Below, piece after piece: positions 43,440-52,041 of a stretch of DNA of 64,000 nucleotides. The notes under the pieces are model-generated. The model did not search any database. It was not told the origin of the DNA and was given only the letters and a program-made list of their open reading frames with translations. Within the stretch, counting starts at the first letter, position 1, and each line of letters begins with the position of its first letter. The DNA comes from F23-D06 sp947165685 (GTDB lineage: Bacteria > Bacteroidota > Bacteroidia > Bacteroidales > WCHB1-69). Both the position numbers and the translations under genes were made by a program. The stretch is taken from assembly GCA_947165685.1 (NCBI GenBank), contig CAMVBK010000005.1:1-64000 (forward strand), in the 5' to 3' direction.

Positions 43440-44293
43440 GTACTGGGATTTGGATAGTTGTTGTGGTGGCAGCGGGTCTGCTATCCGCGTTGGCTGCGGC
43501 ATGGTGGATGTCGCGGCGCAATGTGGAGAAAGTCGCTTTCCTGATGGACGCATTGGAGGATGGCGACACGAACTTCCGTTTCCGGGAAAATTCTGCCCTG
43601 AACCGAGAACTCAACCGTTTGCGCGGCATCATGGATCGGAAAACCATTCGGAATGAGGCTATTTCGTGGAACAAGCTTTTCCGTGTCATCACGCATGAGA
43701 TCATGAACACGGTCACCCCTATCGCCGCCTTGAGTGACGCCTTGTCCAAAGACGACCGCTTAGACACCAAGGCGGGACTTGCAACCATCTCCGCATCCTC
43801 CAAGGAACTCATACGTTTCGTCGAGTCCTACCGCACTTTCACCAAGACGGAACCGCCGGTCTTCAAGTCCGTTATGGTGGATGATCTCGTCAGCAGAGTG
43901 ATTCAGCTCAACGGTGCCAACACCCGTGGGCAAGGCGTGGCATTGACTTACCGTGCCACCGTGCCCGACCTGCTGGTCTATGTCGATGAAGGACAGATTA
44001 TGCACGTATTTAATAATCTGATAAAGAACGCGATAGAAGCTGGTGCCACCGCTATCGACATCTCTTCTGAACTCGATATGGAGGAGCGCACCGTGATCAG
44101 GGTTCGCAATAACGGGCAGCCGATTCCGCTTCGCAAGCAGGAGGAAATCTTTGTGCCGTTCTTCACCACCAAGTCTAACGGTACTGGGGTGGGGCTGAGC
44201 CTTTCGCGCCGCATCATGGCCGCGCACCACGGCACCATCCAGCTCGTCCAAAGCGACGCTACCCGTACGGTTTTCGCGCTGGTGTTCGCCTGA
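43436..44293 (+). CDS. Short membrane-anchored histidine kinase
   Basis: 285 residues: one N-terminal membrane segment (GIWIVVVVAAGLLSALAAAWW), a linker, the dimerisation helix with His87 (RVITHEIMNTVTPI) and an ATPase domain with N-box (NNLIKNAIEAG, about 193-203), F-box FVPFFTTK and G2 box GTGVGLSLSRR. The G1 box is degenerate (VRNNGQPI). There is no periplasmic sensing domain, so the signal must come through the membrane segment or a partner, perhaps the exporter itself. Translationally coupled to the regulator. Confidence 0.88.
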   Translation: MSTGIWIVVVVAAGLLSALAAAWWMSRRNVEKVAFLMDALEDGDTNFRFRENSALNRELNRLRGIMDRKTIRNEAISWNKLFRVITHEIMNTVTPIAALSDALSKDDRLDTKAGLATISASSKELIRFVESYRTFTKTEPPVFKSVMVDDLVSRVIQLNGANTRGQGVALTYRATVPDLLVYVDEGQIMHVFNNLIKNAIEAGATAIDISSELDMEERTVIRVRNNGQPIPLRKQEEIFVPFFTTKSNGTGVGLSLSRRIMAAHHGTIQLVQSDATRTVFALVFA

Positions 44294-44295
44294 TT

Positions 44296-44332
44296 TGTAA
44301 AATTCTCTTACACGCTGTAAGATTTTCTTACA
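44296..44332 (+). promoter_or_regulatory. Putative enhancer array 1 (TGTAA/TTACA half-sites) upstream of tolC
   Basis: Four half-sites start at 44296 (TGTAAAA), 44306 (TCTTACA), 44316 (TGTAAGA) and 44326 (TCTTACA), exactly 10 bp apart, so all face the same side of the helix. The middle two make a perfect palindrome TCTTACA-CGC-TGTAAGA. The array begins 3 bp after the kinase stop codon. Arrays 2 and 3 share its logic. Confidence 0.75.
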
Positions 44333-44385
44333 CTTTCCTTTCGCCTTCTTCCGCTGACCATTTCACAATCAGCACATTACAGTTT

Positions 44386-44400
44386 TGGCATGTTTTTCGT
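44386..44400 (+). promoter_or_regulatory. Sigma-54-like promoter 1 (tolC)
   Basis: TGGCATG-N4-TCGT: the -24 part TGGCA is perfect; at -12 the G is kept and the C is T. It lies 54 bp after array 1. The 25 bp before it share a TCACAATCAGCA block with promoter 2. Confidence 0.55.
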
Positions 44401-44406
44401 CAAACC

Positions 44407-44434
44407 GTAGAGACGCAATACATGGCGTCTCTAC
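44407..44434. repeat. GTAGAGACGC hairpin, copy 1
   Basis: GTAGAGACGC, 8-base loop, GCGTCTCTAC: a perfect 10-bp stem in the tolC leader. Further copies lie at 55675-55702 and 60075-60103. Confidence 0.85.
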
Positions 44435-44454
44435 AACGGCAAAAACGAGAAAGT

Positions 44455-45789
44455 ATGGCAAGAAGAATGACGATAACCCTATTGACGACACTCTTGTTCG
44501 GGGCGGCGAACGCGCAGGACACGGTGGTGATGACCCTGCGCGACTGTGTGCGTTACGCCCTGGCGCATTCGGCGGAGATGCGCGTGCTGCAGGCCGACCT
44601 CGGCGACGCGCAGCTGGCCCGCCGCAACGCCATCCTCAACGCCTTCACCCCGTCCGTCAGCGGCGACGTTTACGCCTACTCCAACTTCGGCCGCTCCATC
44701 GACCCCGAAACGAACACTTATAGCACCACCACCTCTTTCCACAATGGTTACGGCCTCTCCGCCGGCATCACCCTTTTCAACGGATTCCGTGCGGTCAACA
44801 ATATGAAAATCACAAAGTTGGCGGAAGAAACGGGCGTGACGAGAATACAGCAGGGCGAAGACCGCATTCGTCTCGCCACGATGGAAGCCTACTGCAACGT
44901 GCTTTATTACACGGAGTTGCTGAAAACAATACAGGCGCAAACGGAGACGGCGGAGACGGCCTTGCGGCTTGCGCAGAGACAGGCGGAGTTGGGGCAGAAG
45001 TCGCAGGCGAACGTCCTGCAGATGGAGGCCGACCTTTCCGACCGCCGCTACAAGCTCACCGTCTGTGAAAACCAGCTTCAAAACGCCTATATCACCTTGA
45101 AGGACATTATGTTGTATCCGACAGACCAGCTGTTTTCCGTCACCGACGTAGAGGTGGACACAACGTTGTCGGATGGAATGCTCGCAATGGAGGCGGGTAG
45201 GGCGGCGGAGCGTCTGCCGGCCGTAATCATAGCCGAAAATGAGCGGCAGACCGCCCAGCTCGCCCTCAAGACCGCGAAGTGGCAGCTGCTGCCGTCGCTG
45301 TCGCTGTACGGCGGCTGGTCCTCGACCTATTTCACCTATCCGGGTCGGGCGGGCTATGTGCCGGTCCCCTACTGGCGGCAGCTTTCCGACAACGGCGGCG
45401 AGTACGTGCAGCTCTCGCTGAGCATCCCGATTTACGACCAGCTGTCGCGGCAGACGGAGATCGCGCGGCGGCGCCACGACTGCGACCGTGCGGAAGCCCG
45501 CTACATGCAGACGCGGCAGAGTGTGGAGGCTGAGGTTCGCCGCGCCCTCGCCGACCGCGACGGGGCCGCCGCCGCCCTGCGCCAGGCCGAACGGCACGCC
45601 GCCCTGCAGCAGCAGCTCTACGCGATGAGCACGCGCCAGTTCGAGCAGGGCCTCCTCTCCGCCCTCGAATACCGTACGGTCGCCGACAACCACCTCTCCT
45701 CCACCGCCGACCTGCTCAACGCAAGGCTGCAGCTGTTCCTGAAGACGTGGGTGGTGAGGTATTATTTTGGGTTGGTGAATGATGAATAA
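44455..45789 (+). CDS. TolC-family outer-membrane efflux protein
   Basis: 444 residues from the ATG at 44455 (MARRMTITLLTTLLFG, signal peptide ending AANAQ, ribosome site GAGAAAG); an ATG at 44422 lies inside the GTAGAGACGC hairpin and is unlikely. Two repeats of the outer-membrane factor fold are seen: 'LRDCVRYALAHSAEMRVLQADLGDAQLARRNA' and the later coiled coil with TAETALRLAQRQAELGQKSQANVLQMEADLSDRR. It would form the outer-membrane channel for the HlyD-like adaptor and ABC permeases encoded 7-19 kb downstream. Very GC-rich, in contrast to the protease gene that follows. Confidence 0.9.
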   Translation: MARRMTITLLTTLLFGAANAQDTVVMTLRDCVRYALAHSAEMRVLQADLGDAQLARRNAILNAFTPSVSGDVYAYSNFGRSIDPETNTYSTTTSFHNGYGLSAGITLFNGFRAVNNMKITKLAEETGVTRIQQGEDRIRLATMEAYCNVLYYTELLKTIQAQTETAETALRLAQRQAELGQKSQANVLQMEADLSDRRYKLTVCENQLQNAYITLKDIMLYPTDQLFSVTDVEVDTTLSDGMLAMEAGRAAERLPAVIIAENERQTAQLALKTAKWQLLPSLSLYGGWSSTYFTYPGRAGYVPVPYWRQLSDNGGEYVQLSLSIPIYDQLSRQTEIARRRHDCDRAEARYMQTRQSVEAEVRRALADRDGAAAALRQAERHAALQQQLYAMSTRQFEQGLLSALEYRTVADNHLSSTADLLNARLQLFLKTWVVRYYFGLVNDE

Positions 45790-45803
45790 TTAGTTTTCCT
45801 TGA

Positions 45804-45869
45804 GCAGCCTCGAAGAGGCAAAACGCACGAAGTGCAATTAACTCCACACAGGCGAAGCGCAGTGTGGGG
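45804..45869. repeat. Multi-hairpin repeat, copy 1
   Basis: About 66 bp with three potential stems: GCAGCCTC/GAGGC, GCAC/GTGC and CCACACA/TGTGGGG. Unlike the other copies it is found after a stop codon (tolC) and no plus-strand gene follows. Confidence 0.85.
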
Positions 45870-45950
45870 CGTGATGTGGGAGTTGGCTTTGGGCTGGTAA
45901 CAGTGGAATCCGCAGTGGGATAGTGCGTCGGAAGCGCGAGAATGAACACA

Positions 45951-48900
45951 CTAACTCTTCACAAACTTCCTCATCAATAGGCCTTCTGAAGTATACACTT
46001 TTATCAAGTACGTTCCTCGTGCTAATTGCGACACATTGATTCCTAAGTCTTGGTCGCAATCGATAGTCTGTACGAGTCTTCCTGTCATGGAGTAAATCTC
46101 CATTCTTTGTATTTGGCAATCGATCGGAACAATCAAGTGGAAGCAGTCTGCTACAGGGTTGGGATAGAGCGAAACAGCGGGCGTTTCTTTTTCCTGAATT
46201 CCTGTTTCCCGAGAGACCGAAATGTGCAACCGATAGGTTCCCGTTGCACCATCTTGCTGTGGTAAAACGCGATAACAGAGTCTTCCTCCATGTTCAACAG
46301 TCATGGTGGGTATGTAGTTCCCATAAACCGAAGACCAGTTGACGCCATCGTCTGACACGGATATTTTTGCATCCACGGAGCAGCTTGGATCATTCGCGCA
46401 ATCGAATATCACGGCATCCACATAATATGTGTAATCAGCGGGAAAATCAATTTTGTAATGATCCACATCGGAAGATGTATGGAATGTTGCGTCAGCGACA
46501 ACAGAAGAGGACTGTTCGCTGATTGTGGCCAACAAATAGGAAGTGTTCACTGTATTGTTCGGCTCGTACATGTCCGGTTCTATTCCATCCAGCCGAGCAA
46601 CACTAATCTGCAACTTGTAGGTTCCGATTTCATAGTTAGTATAAGGTAATACTCTGAAATACACAGTTCCACCATCCGGAAGTGTCAATTCAGGCATTGA
46701 ACTTCCATGATTTGAAGACCAATCATTCCCATCGGTGGAAGTGGCAAAATGTGCATCCGCTGTGTAATTATTGTCATTATAGCTATCCAGCAAATCAGCA
46801 TTTACAGTATATGAATATCCTGCCGGGAGGTTGATTTTGTAGTAATCATTATCGGTGGTGACATGGAAATTCGCGTTGATATTGTAATTTTGGCTGTTGG
46901 AATTAACGGTGCCGAGATTGTAAGCAGCAGCAGAGGTATTGTTTGGTTCGTATTGGTCGGGATTGATAGACCTAATTACGAGAGTATGCAATGAATACGT
47001 ACCTATATCACCTTGACTTGTAGGAGTCACCTTGAAATATACAGTACCGCCATCACTCATCGTAGTTCCACACTGATTCAAAATAGCTGTTAAAACACTT
47101 GCATCATAATCGAAAGGGCCTTGCCAAGATGTTGTATTGTCAACCGAGAAATAGAACTTCGCATCCACAGTATAAGATATGTCATCATTATAATACATAT
47201 CTTGCAGGACGGGAACAAAATCATAGGAATAACCAGACGGAAGTACTATTTTATAATAGTCCACATCAGTAGTATTATGGAAGTTTGCCCCATTCGTATT
47301 CACTTCGGCCATATTATCAGTGAAAACCGGAGTAAGCGAATATGCGGTTGAAACTGTATTGTTGGTTTCATAAATATCCGCCATTGGGGCATCAAGAATA
47401 GTGATTCGCACTGGATTTTGGTAGTATGTGCTTCCCGCATAAATCCAATATGACGATCCTTGCGGTTTATAACGTAAAGCCAACAAATAGTCTCCCGATG
47501 GTGCGTTAATCACCCCAGTAAAATCAATCCCGTCTGGAGCGTATGACATGGCAGGAATAGGAGATGAAAAGATTGTGTCTTGGATGGTTTGGATATATGA
47601 ACCAGTTAGAGAGAACAGTGCCACTGAAACAGCGCCATAATAAGGATACGTAGTCGCATTTGCAGGACTGACATTAACTGTCAATGAATGACCTGAATAA
47701 ATCGGTTCTTCGGACAAATAAAAGTCAGAATATGTTTCAATATCCGCCGAATAATGTACGGTAAACGATGTGAAATTGATGTTGTTGATATTATCTTTGA
47801 CAATTCTTGATGTTGCAGGATCATTCAGATTGGTGGTAGATGTGATAAAGACATAATACACTCCAGGGCCTATTGGCAATCCGCCTTGAACTGTAAAACT
47901 TTTGTTCACATAGTGATTGGGAGTAATTGTGGTATAGTTTGATGGTATTTCTGCGACAACATTTCCATCTATGTCAGACACGATTGCCACCAGATAACCG
48001 TTGAAATTGGCATTACCTGTATTTGCCACCGCGCAATTGATTGCAATTGGATGATTGGGACCAAACAAATAGCTGGTATCGGATGTCGCCAATGTTCCAT
48101 GCATAGTGAGATCGTATGCAGGATGAACCGTTTGGTTAATTGGCGAAATGTGAATAACAGCTTGCTGTTTATACGAATAATTGCCCAAACCAGCACCGGA
48201 ACCAACCTCTGTTGGTGTGAGGGCAGATAAGGTGTAGTAATACCCGTTTGCGACACCACCCCATCCCCAATTAAAATGGAAATAATCATTACCTGTATAC
48301 CCATCGCAGACAAACGAATGACCACCTTCTCCACTATTATTTCCCGCTCCCGAATACAAAACTACTCGACCTGAATCCAATTCATTTTTTAAGATAGCTG
48401 TCCAAGTTGCATCCGAATAATCAGACTTCCGTATTCCTTGAATATTATCACTATAATTGAAATAATTCTTTAATGCATTTTCAGCACAAGGCAATCCAGG
48501 TATATATATTTCGTTTGCCCCTATATATTGTGTGTTATATGCACCAGATATTTGAGTTCCATATTGCATATCAACACTCACTCCACACCTATACATTAGA
48601 GAGTAAATAGCATTTGCTTGCATTTGTGTGTAAGCTGAAGCATCGTAAGTGTTAAGCATTTCGTTCCATAAAAAGATTGTCTCAAAATTGGCACTTTGTA
48701 CTCCATAATTTTGATCAACGTATGTATGAGACCCCATTCCCATTTGTGGGTGCTCCCAATATTTCATCACTTGTGCCATGGCCGTGGCCACACATCCTGT
48801 CAATGTATTTGATCCAACATCATAATCGTATGGACAGGAATAATTGTAAGGGTAGCCTTGATTCCACTCGGTCGTCAGAAGTGGAGCCACACTGGTTGTA

Positions 48901-49352
48901 CTTCTCGTGGGAAGTGCTTCTCCTGCCAACAATTTTCCCCATGTGCTTCGGACTTCATCTGTACCTCTGACCATATCTGCACGTTGGATTTCTTGTTCGT
49001 AGCCTTTCAGCCAATCCCTGAGATTTGGCGGCATATTCTCAATTTGGAAAGGATTCTCCATGGAATACCCCAAGATAGGTACAGCATTGTCGTTTGCCGA
49101 GACAATGACAAAGCCTTTGCCGTCTTCCGCATTAAAGATGTAAAAACCCGAAAAAAGAGTGTCCATTGGGAGAAGACGAAATTCCGGTGTCTCCCGTTGG
49201 AAACGCAGTGTTTTGCCATTCACCGTTGGCCCCGTATTGTTCTGTTTCCAGAAATTGATGGCCACCCTTTTGGCTGTTAAGGTGTCAACAGGGTTGGCAA
49301 CAGCCAAGTTGGCGCTGATAATCAGTGTTAACACCAATGTGATTTTCTTCAT
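45951..49352 (-). CDS. C10-family cysteine protease with PPC-like repeats and T9SS type A sorting domain
   Basis: 1133 residues: signal peptide, inhibitory propeptide (about 20-150), then a streptopain/interpain-type catalytic domain with Cys187 in TGCVATAMAQVMKYW and His345 in GEGGHSFVCDGY followed by FHFNWGWGG. The later half has three to four repeated pre-peptidase C-terminal-like units (EPNNT...DNDYYKINLPAGYSY...GGTVYFRVLP). The C-terminal T9SS type A domain contains SLYPNPVADCF and ARGTYLIKVYT. Expected to be secreted, self-activated and surface-attached, digesting host or dietary proteins. The gene is far more AT-rich than tolC and hlyD, which it separates, suggesting acquisition. Two secreted unknowns lie upstream in the same direction. 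Confidence 0.92.
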   Translation of the reverse strand: MKKITLVLTLIISANLAVANPVDTLTAKRVAINFWKQNNTGPTVNGKTLRFQRETPEFRLLPMDTLFSGFYIFNAEDGKGFVIVSANDNAVPILGYSMENPFQIENMPPNLRDWLKGYEQEIQRADMVRGTDEVRSTWGKLLAGEALPTRSTTSVAPLLTTEWNQGYPYNYSCPYDYDVGSNTLTGCVATAMAQVMKYWEHPQMGMGSHTYVDQNYGVQSANFETIFLWNEMLNTYDASAYTQMQANAIYSLMYRCGVSVDMQYGTQISGAYNTQYIGANEIYIPGLPCAENALKNYFNYSDNIQGIRKSDYSDATWTAILKNELDSGRVVLYSGAGNNSGEGGHSFVCDGYTGNDYFHFNWGWGGVANGYYYTLSALTPTEVGSGAGLGNYSYKQQAVIHISPINQTVHPAYDLTMHGTLATSDTSYLFGPNHPIAINCAVANTGNANFNGYLVAIVSDIDGNVVAEIPSNYTTITPNHYVNKSFTVQGGLPIGPGVYYVFITSTTNLNDPATSRIVKDNINNINFTSFTVHYSADIETYSDFYLSEEPIYSGHSLTVNVSPANATTYPYYGAVSVALFSLTGSYIQTIQDTIFSSPIPAMSYAPDGIDFTGVINAPSGDYLLALRYKPQGSSYWIYAGSTYYQNPVRITILDAPMADIYETNNTVSTAYSLTPVFTDNMAEVNTNGANFHNTTDVDYYKIVLPSGYSYDFVPVLQDMYYNDDISYTVDAKFYFSVDNTTSWQGPFDYDASVLTAILNQCGTTMSDGGTVYFKVTPTSQGDIGTYSLHTLVIRSINPDQYEPNNTSAAAYNLGTVNSNSQNYNINANFHVTTDNDYYKINLPAGYSYTVNADLLDSYNDNNYTADAHFATSTDGNDWSSNHGSSMPELTLPDGGTVYFRVLPYTNYEIGTYKLQISVARLDGIEPDMYEPNNTVNTSYLLATISEQSSSVVADATFHTSSDVDHYKIDFPADYTYYVDAVIFDCANDPSCSVDAKISVSDDGVNWSSVYGNYIPTMTVEHGGRLCYRVLPQQDGATGTYRLHISVSRETGIQEKETPAVSLYPNPVADCFHLIVPIDCQIQRMEIYSMTGRLVQTIDCDQDLGINVSQLARGTYLIKVYTSEGLLMRKFVKS

Positions 49353-49384
49353 ATATGATAAAAATTGTTAATGGGATAGTCTTG

Positions 49385-50539
49385 TTATTTGTCGGATTCG
49401 ACAGGAACTCTGACCTGACGAGAAGAAATGTTCCTACGGACTTTGGCTACCTTTTGGTACTTTGGAACTATCCGAGTTCGGGGATATTCCACGTCTTTGT
49501 AGGTTATGGTTTCAAGAAGAACCGCCACTTTAACATTCACTCTGATTTTTCCAATTGGATTATCATTTCGTAAACAGATGTAATACGTTCCTTGAACATC
49601 GTTCGCATCTACAAATCTTCCGCAAGCCCCCGGACCATCACCTGTTTGCATACAATAGGCACGTTCCCCATTCACGAATGCATTTCTATCGCTCCTGTTA
49701 GAAATAATAGCCCATATAACATTACCCACATCACCTCTGTCAGGAACAAGTAAATTAGTGATTTCTCCTGCAACGAAAGCCCCTAACGGACTCATTGTTG
49801 TTCCTGCTATTGCTGAAGCACCTTTCACCAACATGTTCTTGTTTTTGCTCCACCAATTGTTAGAATGGTCTCCTACACATATCCAATACCCCCAACCGAC
49901 CACTCTTTTTCTCTGGTTGGCACTGGCGGTATTTTGTGGTAAATTAAAGGTAATACATTTGCGAGGATTCTCATTTAATATCATTCCAGCAACTGAGCAG
50001 ATTTCTTCATTTCGATCTAATAACATCTCTTCCGATACCTCTTTTGATGCCACTTCTTTCATCGTCTCTACGTAATGCACAGTGTCATGCCCTACAAGCG
50101 AATCCTCCGAATAGTGTGTGTATGTCGTGTCATACAATGTCTTCCATTGCCAGCCTGTGTTAAAATTAACCGTTTCTTGAGATTTAGGGATTCGTTTTAT
50201 GTGCAGGGAGCACATTTTACCGCCCATACCGTTGGTTATCTTGAATAGATATACCTTCGTGGAGAAAACATTGACTTTATAATCAGTCAGTCTTGCTGTG
50301 AACTGGCTTGTTTTAACTTGGTTAGGCAGTTCCACAATCTCGAATTGCACACCCTTTCCCTTAGCAAGTTCAAAGTCTACAACGATTACGTCTCCTTCAG
50401 CAAAACTGTAGTAGAATTCTTCAGTACTGCCTCCATTCATCTTAAAAGACAAATCAGCGACTTGAATGGACGGCAGTGCTAACGCGAAGGTCGTACTCAT
50501 TATCAAAGAAACACATTCTAAAAAGCGTTTTTGAATCAT
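49385..50539 (-). CDS. Secreted protein of unknown function, upstream of the C10 protease
   Basis: 384 residues with a signal-like start (MIQKRFLECVSLIMSTTFALAL). The N-terminal ~110 residues (FYYSFAEGDVIVVDFELAKGKGVQFEIVELPNQVK) look like a small beta-sandwich; the middle has a glycine-rich hydrophobic stretch (ASAIAGTTMSPLGAFVAGEI); the last third (ANDVQGTYYICLRNDNPIGKIRVNVKVAVLLE) again resembles a C2/PPC-like fold. I do not recognise the family. Only 32 bp separate it from the protease gene, so it may be co-expressed and could be a partner or inhibitor; that is inference. Confidence 0.6.
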   Translation of the reverse strand: MIQKRFLECVSLIMSTTFALALPSIQVADLSFKMNGGSTEEFYYSFAEGDVIVVDFELAKGKGVQFEIVELPNQVKTSQFTARLTDYKVNVFSTKVYLFKITNGMGGKMCSLHIKRIPKSQETVNFNTGWQWKTLYDTTYTHYSEDSLVGHDTVHYVETMKEVASKEVSEEMLLDRNEEICSVAGMILNENPRKCITFNLPQNTASANQRKRVVGWGYWICVGDHSNNWWSKNKNMLVKGASAIAGTTMSPLGAFVAGEITNLLVPDRGDVGNVIWAIISNRSDRNAFVNGERAYCMQTGDGPGACGRFVDANDVQGTYYICLRNDNPIGKIRVNVKVAVLLETITYKDVEYPRTRIVPKYQKVAKVRRNISSRQVRVPVESDK

Positions 50540-50568
50540 TTCTCTGGAATTTTTGACATGATATTTTT

Positions 50569-51078
50569 TTACTCGTCTTGAGCTGTATTATTAGCTCGCA
50601 TCAATTTAACAAATTTAATGGTAGTTCTGTTTACTGTTCCATCCTCAACAACAACGCATTCTTCAGAATTTTTTATGGCCTCTACTGTTCCTTTTTTGTA
50701 TCCAAATATTGTTTTCCACATTACGTGGTCACCTACTTTGTACCCTTTATAATTAGCATTCTGTTTTAACCCCCAAACATCTCCTTCTATAGCGAAATAT
50801 TTCCCTTTAATCATATAAATCTTTGCGTTCATCAAAAAGACACCACCGGGAACTTCTCTTACAGTTTGTTCTAATGCGTCTTCCAATGTCTCTGCTTTGC
50901 TCTTTGTTATTTTCTTTTGATTTCCCCGTGCATACGCTGCGATGAGTTCATAATCTTCTAGATTACCAATGTTTTTTGATGAAATCATGTTGATTTTACC
51001 AATTTGAATCACCTTTTGAGCGTCACTATAATTGACAATTACAAACAAGGCTATTATTGTCAAAACCAATTTCCTCAT
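50569..51078 (-). CDS. Small exported protein of unknown function
   Basis: 169 residues from MRKLVLTIIALFVIVNYSDA (signal peptide); twelve upstream in-frame codons are unsupported. The mature N-half contains KINMISSKNIGNLEDYELIA and a helix with SKAETLEDALEQTV; the C-half is a lysine-rich beta segment (YKVGDHVMWKTIFGYKKGTVEAI) resembling an SH3/Tudor-like barrel. Family unknown. It begins the minus-strand set that ends in the C10 protease and is equally AT-rich. Confidence 0.6.
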   Translation of the reverse strand: MRKLVLTIIALFVIVNYSDAQKVIQIGKINMISSKNIGNLEDYELIAAYARGNQKKITKSKAETLEDALEQTVREVPGGVFLMNAKIYMIKGKYFAIEGDVWGLKQNANYKGYKVGDHVMWKTIFGYKKGTVEAIKNSEECVVVEDGTVNRTTIKFVKLMRANNTAQDE

Positions 51079-51133
51079 TTTATTCCTCTGCCGTTTGTTT
51101 CCCTGTCGGCGCATCAGGGTTCAATCGCTCCCC

Positions 51134-51307
51134 AGTGCCACAAGAGCAAACCACAAAAGAAGCGTGGCACTGACATACCACTTCTTCTATCGGAGGTCGT
51201 GAGAATTACCTTGTAACGGAGAATGTAATAATCAGCCCACGCTATACGCGCGAACCTTTACACTCTCTTGCGTTACAATTCTGGAAATTTCTCACGTTTC
51301 CGATAGC
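51134..51307. repeat. Two adjacent palindromes, the second a 120-bp imperfect hairpin
   Basis: CAGTGCCAC (51134-51142) pairs perfectly with GTGGCACTG (51165-51173). Next, CTATCGGA (51188-51195) pairs with TCCGATAG (51300-51307), and inside it CGTGAGAA/TTTCTCACG, TTGTAACG/CGTTACAA and GAGAATGTAA/TTACACTCTC continue the stem, with a loop near 51240-51250. The element lies in the 500-bp gap between divergent genes. It could be a structured RNA, a small mobile palindrome or the end of an insertion; I cannot decide. The rest of the gap (51308-51560) shows nothing else. Confidence 0.6.
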
Positions 51308-51560
51308 AAGACGAGCATAACGCTTCGTTTAATTTCAATAAAAATTTCGCCAACCGTTGGGCAAATCGCACTTCCAGGTTGGCGAGGCAAAGATAGAATT
51401 TTTTTCATTCAGTCTTGCCAGAAAAAAGTGTGCGACATTTTTCCTCGCACACATGCAGAAAACCACACAATAATGGCAGAAAAACATCGGAAAACAAACA
51501 GTTAGTCACTTTTTTGGAAAAAATCGGGTCGCTAGGGACTGGCTTTTCGGAAAATTGTTG

Positions 51561-51568
51561 TATTTTTG
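51561..51568 (+). promoter_or_regulatory. -7 element (TATTTTTG) of the DUF4065 gene pair
   Basis: TATTTTTG only 11 bp before the ATG at 51580, so the message would have a very short leader; an ATG at 51589 preceded by GGAAG would fit better with ribosome binding. Confidence 0.5.
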
Positions 51569-51579
51569 CCGCGACAAAA

Positions 51580-52041
51580 ATGGAAGATATGGCATACAAA
51601 GCTATTGACATTGCGAAGAAACTGATCAAGATGGCGGATGACGACATAGCCAACGGCGGTGACAACATCACCAATCTCAAGTTGCAGAAACTGTTGTATT
51701 ATCAGCAGGGTTACCACCTGGCCGCCTTCGACACGCCTTTATTTGACGAGTCTGTGGAGGCATGGATATACGGTCCGGTTGTGCCAGTCGTTTATGACTA
51801 TTTCCAACCATACGGTGCCACAAGTCTGCCTGTTTGCGACGATGTTGTTGTTTTGGGAGACAAGGAAGAATCCCTTTTCTATCAAGTATTTGACGCTTAT
51901 AGGGAATTTTCAGCCATAGGTCTGATGAACAAAACACATACAGAACGTCCCTGGTTGAGCGTCAGCCCTCATGACCGGGGCAGTGTAATCCCTGTGGAAA
52001 CCCTGAAATCGTATTTCAAAACACAATATTTTGAAAACTAA
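51580..52041 (+). CDS. DUF4065 (Panacea domain, SocA-like) protein, candidate antitoxin
   Basis: 153 residues from ATG 51580, or 150 from 51589. The pattern MAYKAIDIAKKLIKMA, ITNLKLQKLLYYQQGYHLA, LFDESVEAWIYGPVVPVVYDYF and HTERPWLS is that of DUF4065, the Panacea domain known as a general antitoxin that pairs with many unrelated toxins, and as SocA, a protease adaptor. Codons upstream of 51580 contain the promoter and are excluded. Its last 11 bp overlap the next gene, the usual sign of an antitoxin-toxin pair. Confidence 0.85.
   Translation: MEDMAYKAIDIAKKLIKMADDDIANGGDNITNLKLQKLLYYQQGYHLAAFDTPLFDESVEAWIYGPVVPVVYDYFQPYGATSLPVCDDVVVLGDKEESLFYQVFDAYREFSAIGLMNKTHTERPWLSVSPHDRGSVIPVETLKSYFKTQYFEN

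Noticed and set aside
51188..51307. Integron attC site suspected from the long imperfect palindrome
   Set aside because: The core-site pattern ending in GTTRRRY is missing and there are no cassettes or integrase.
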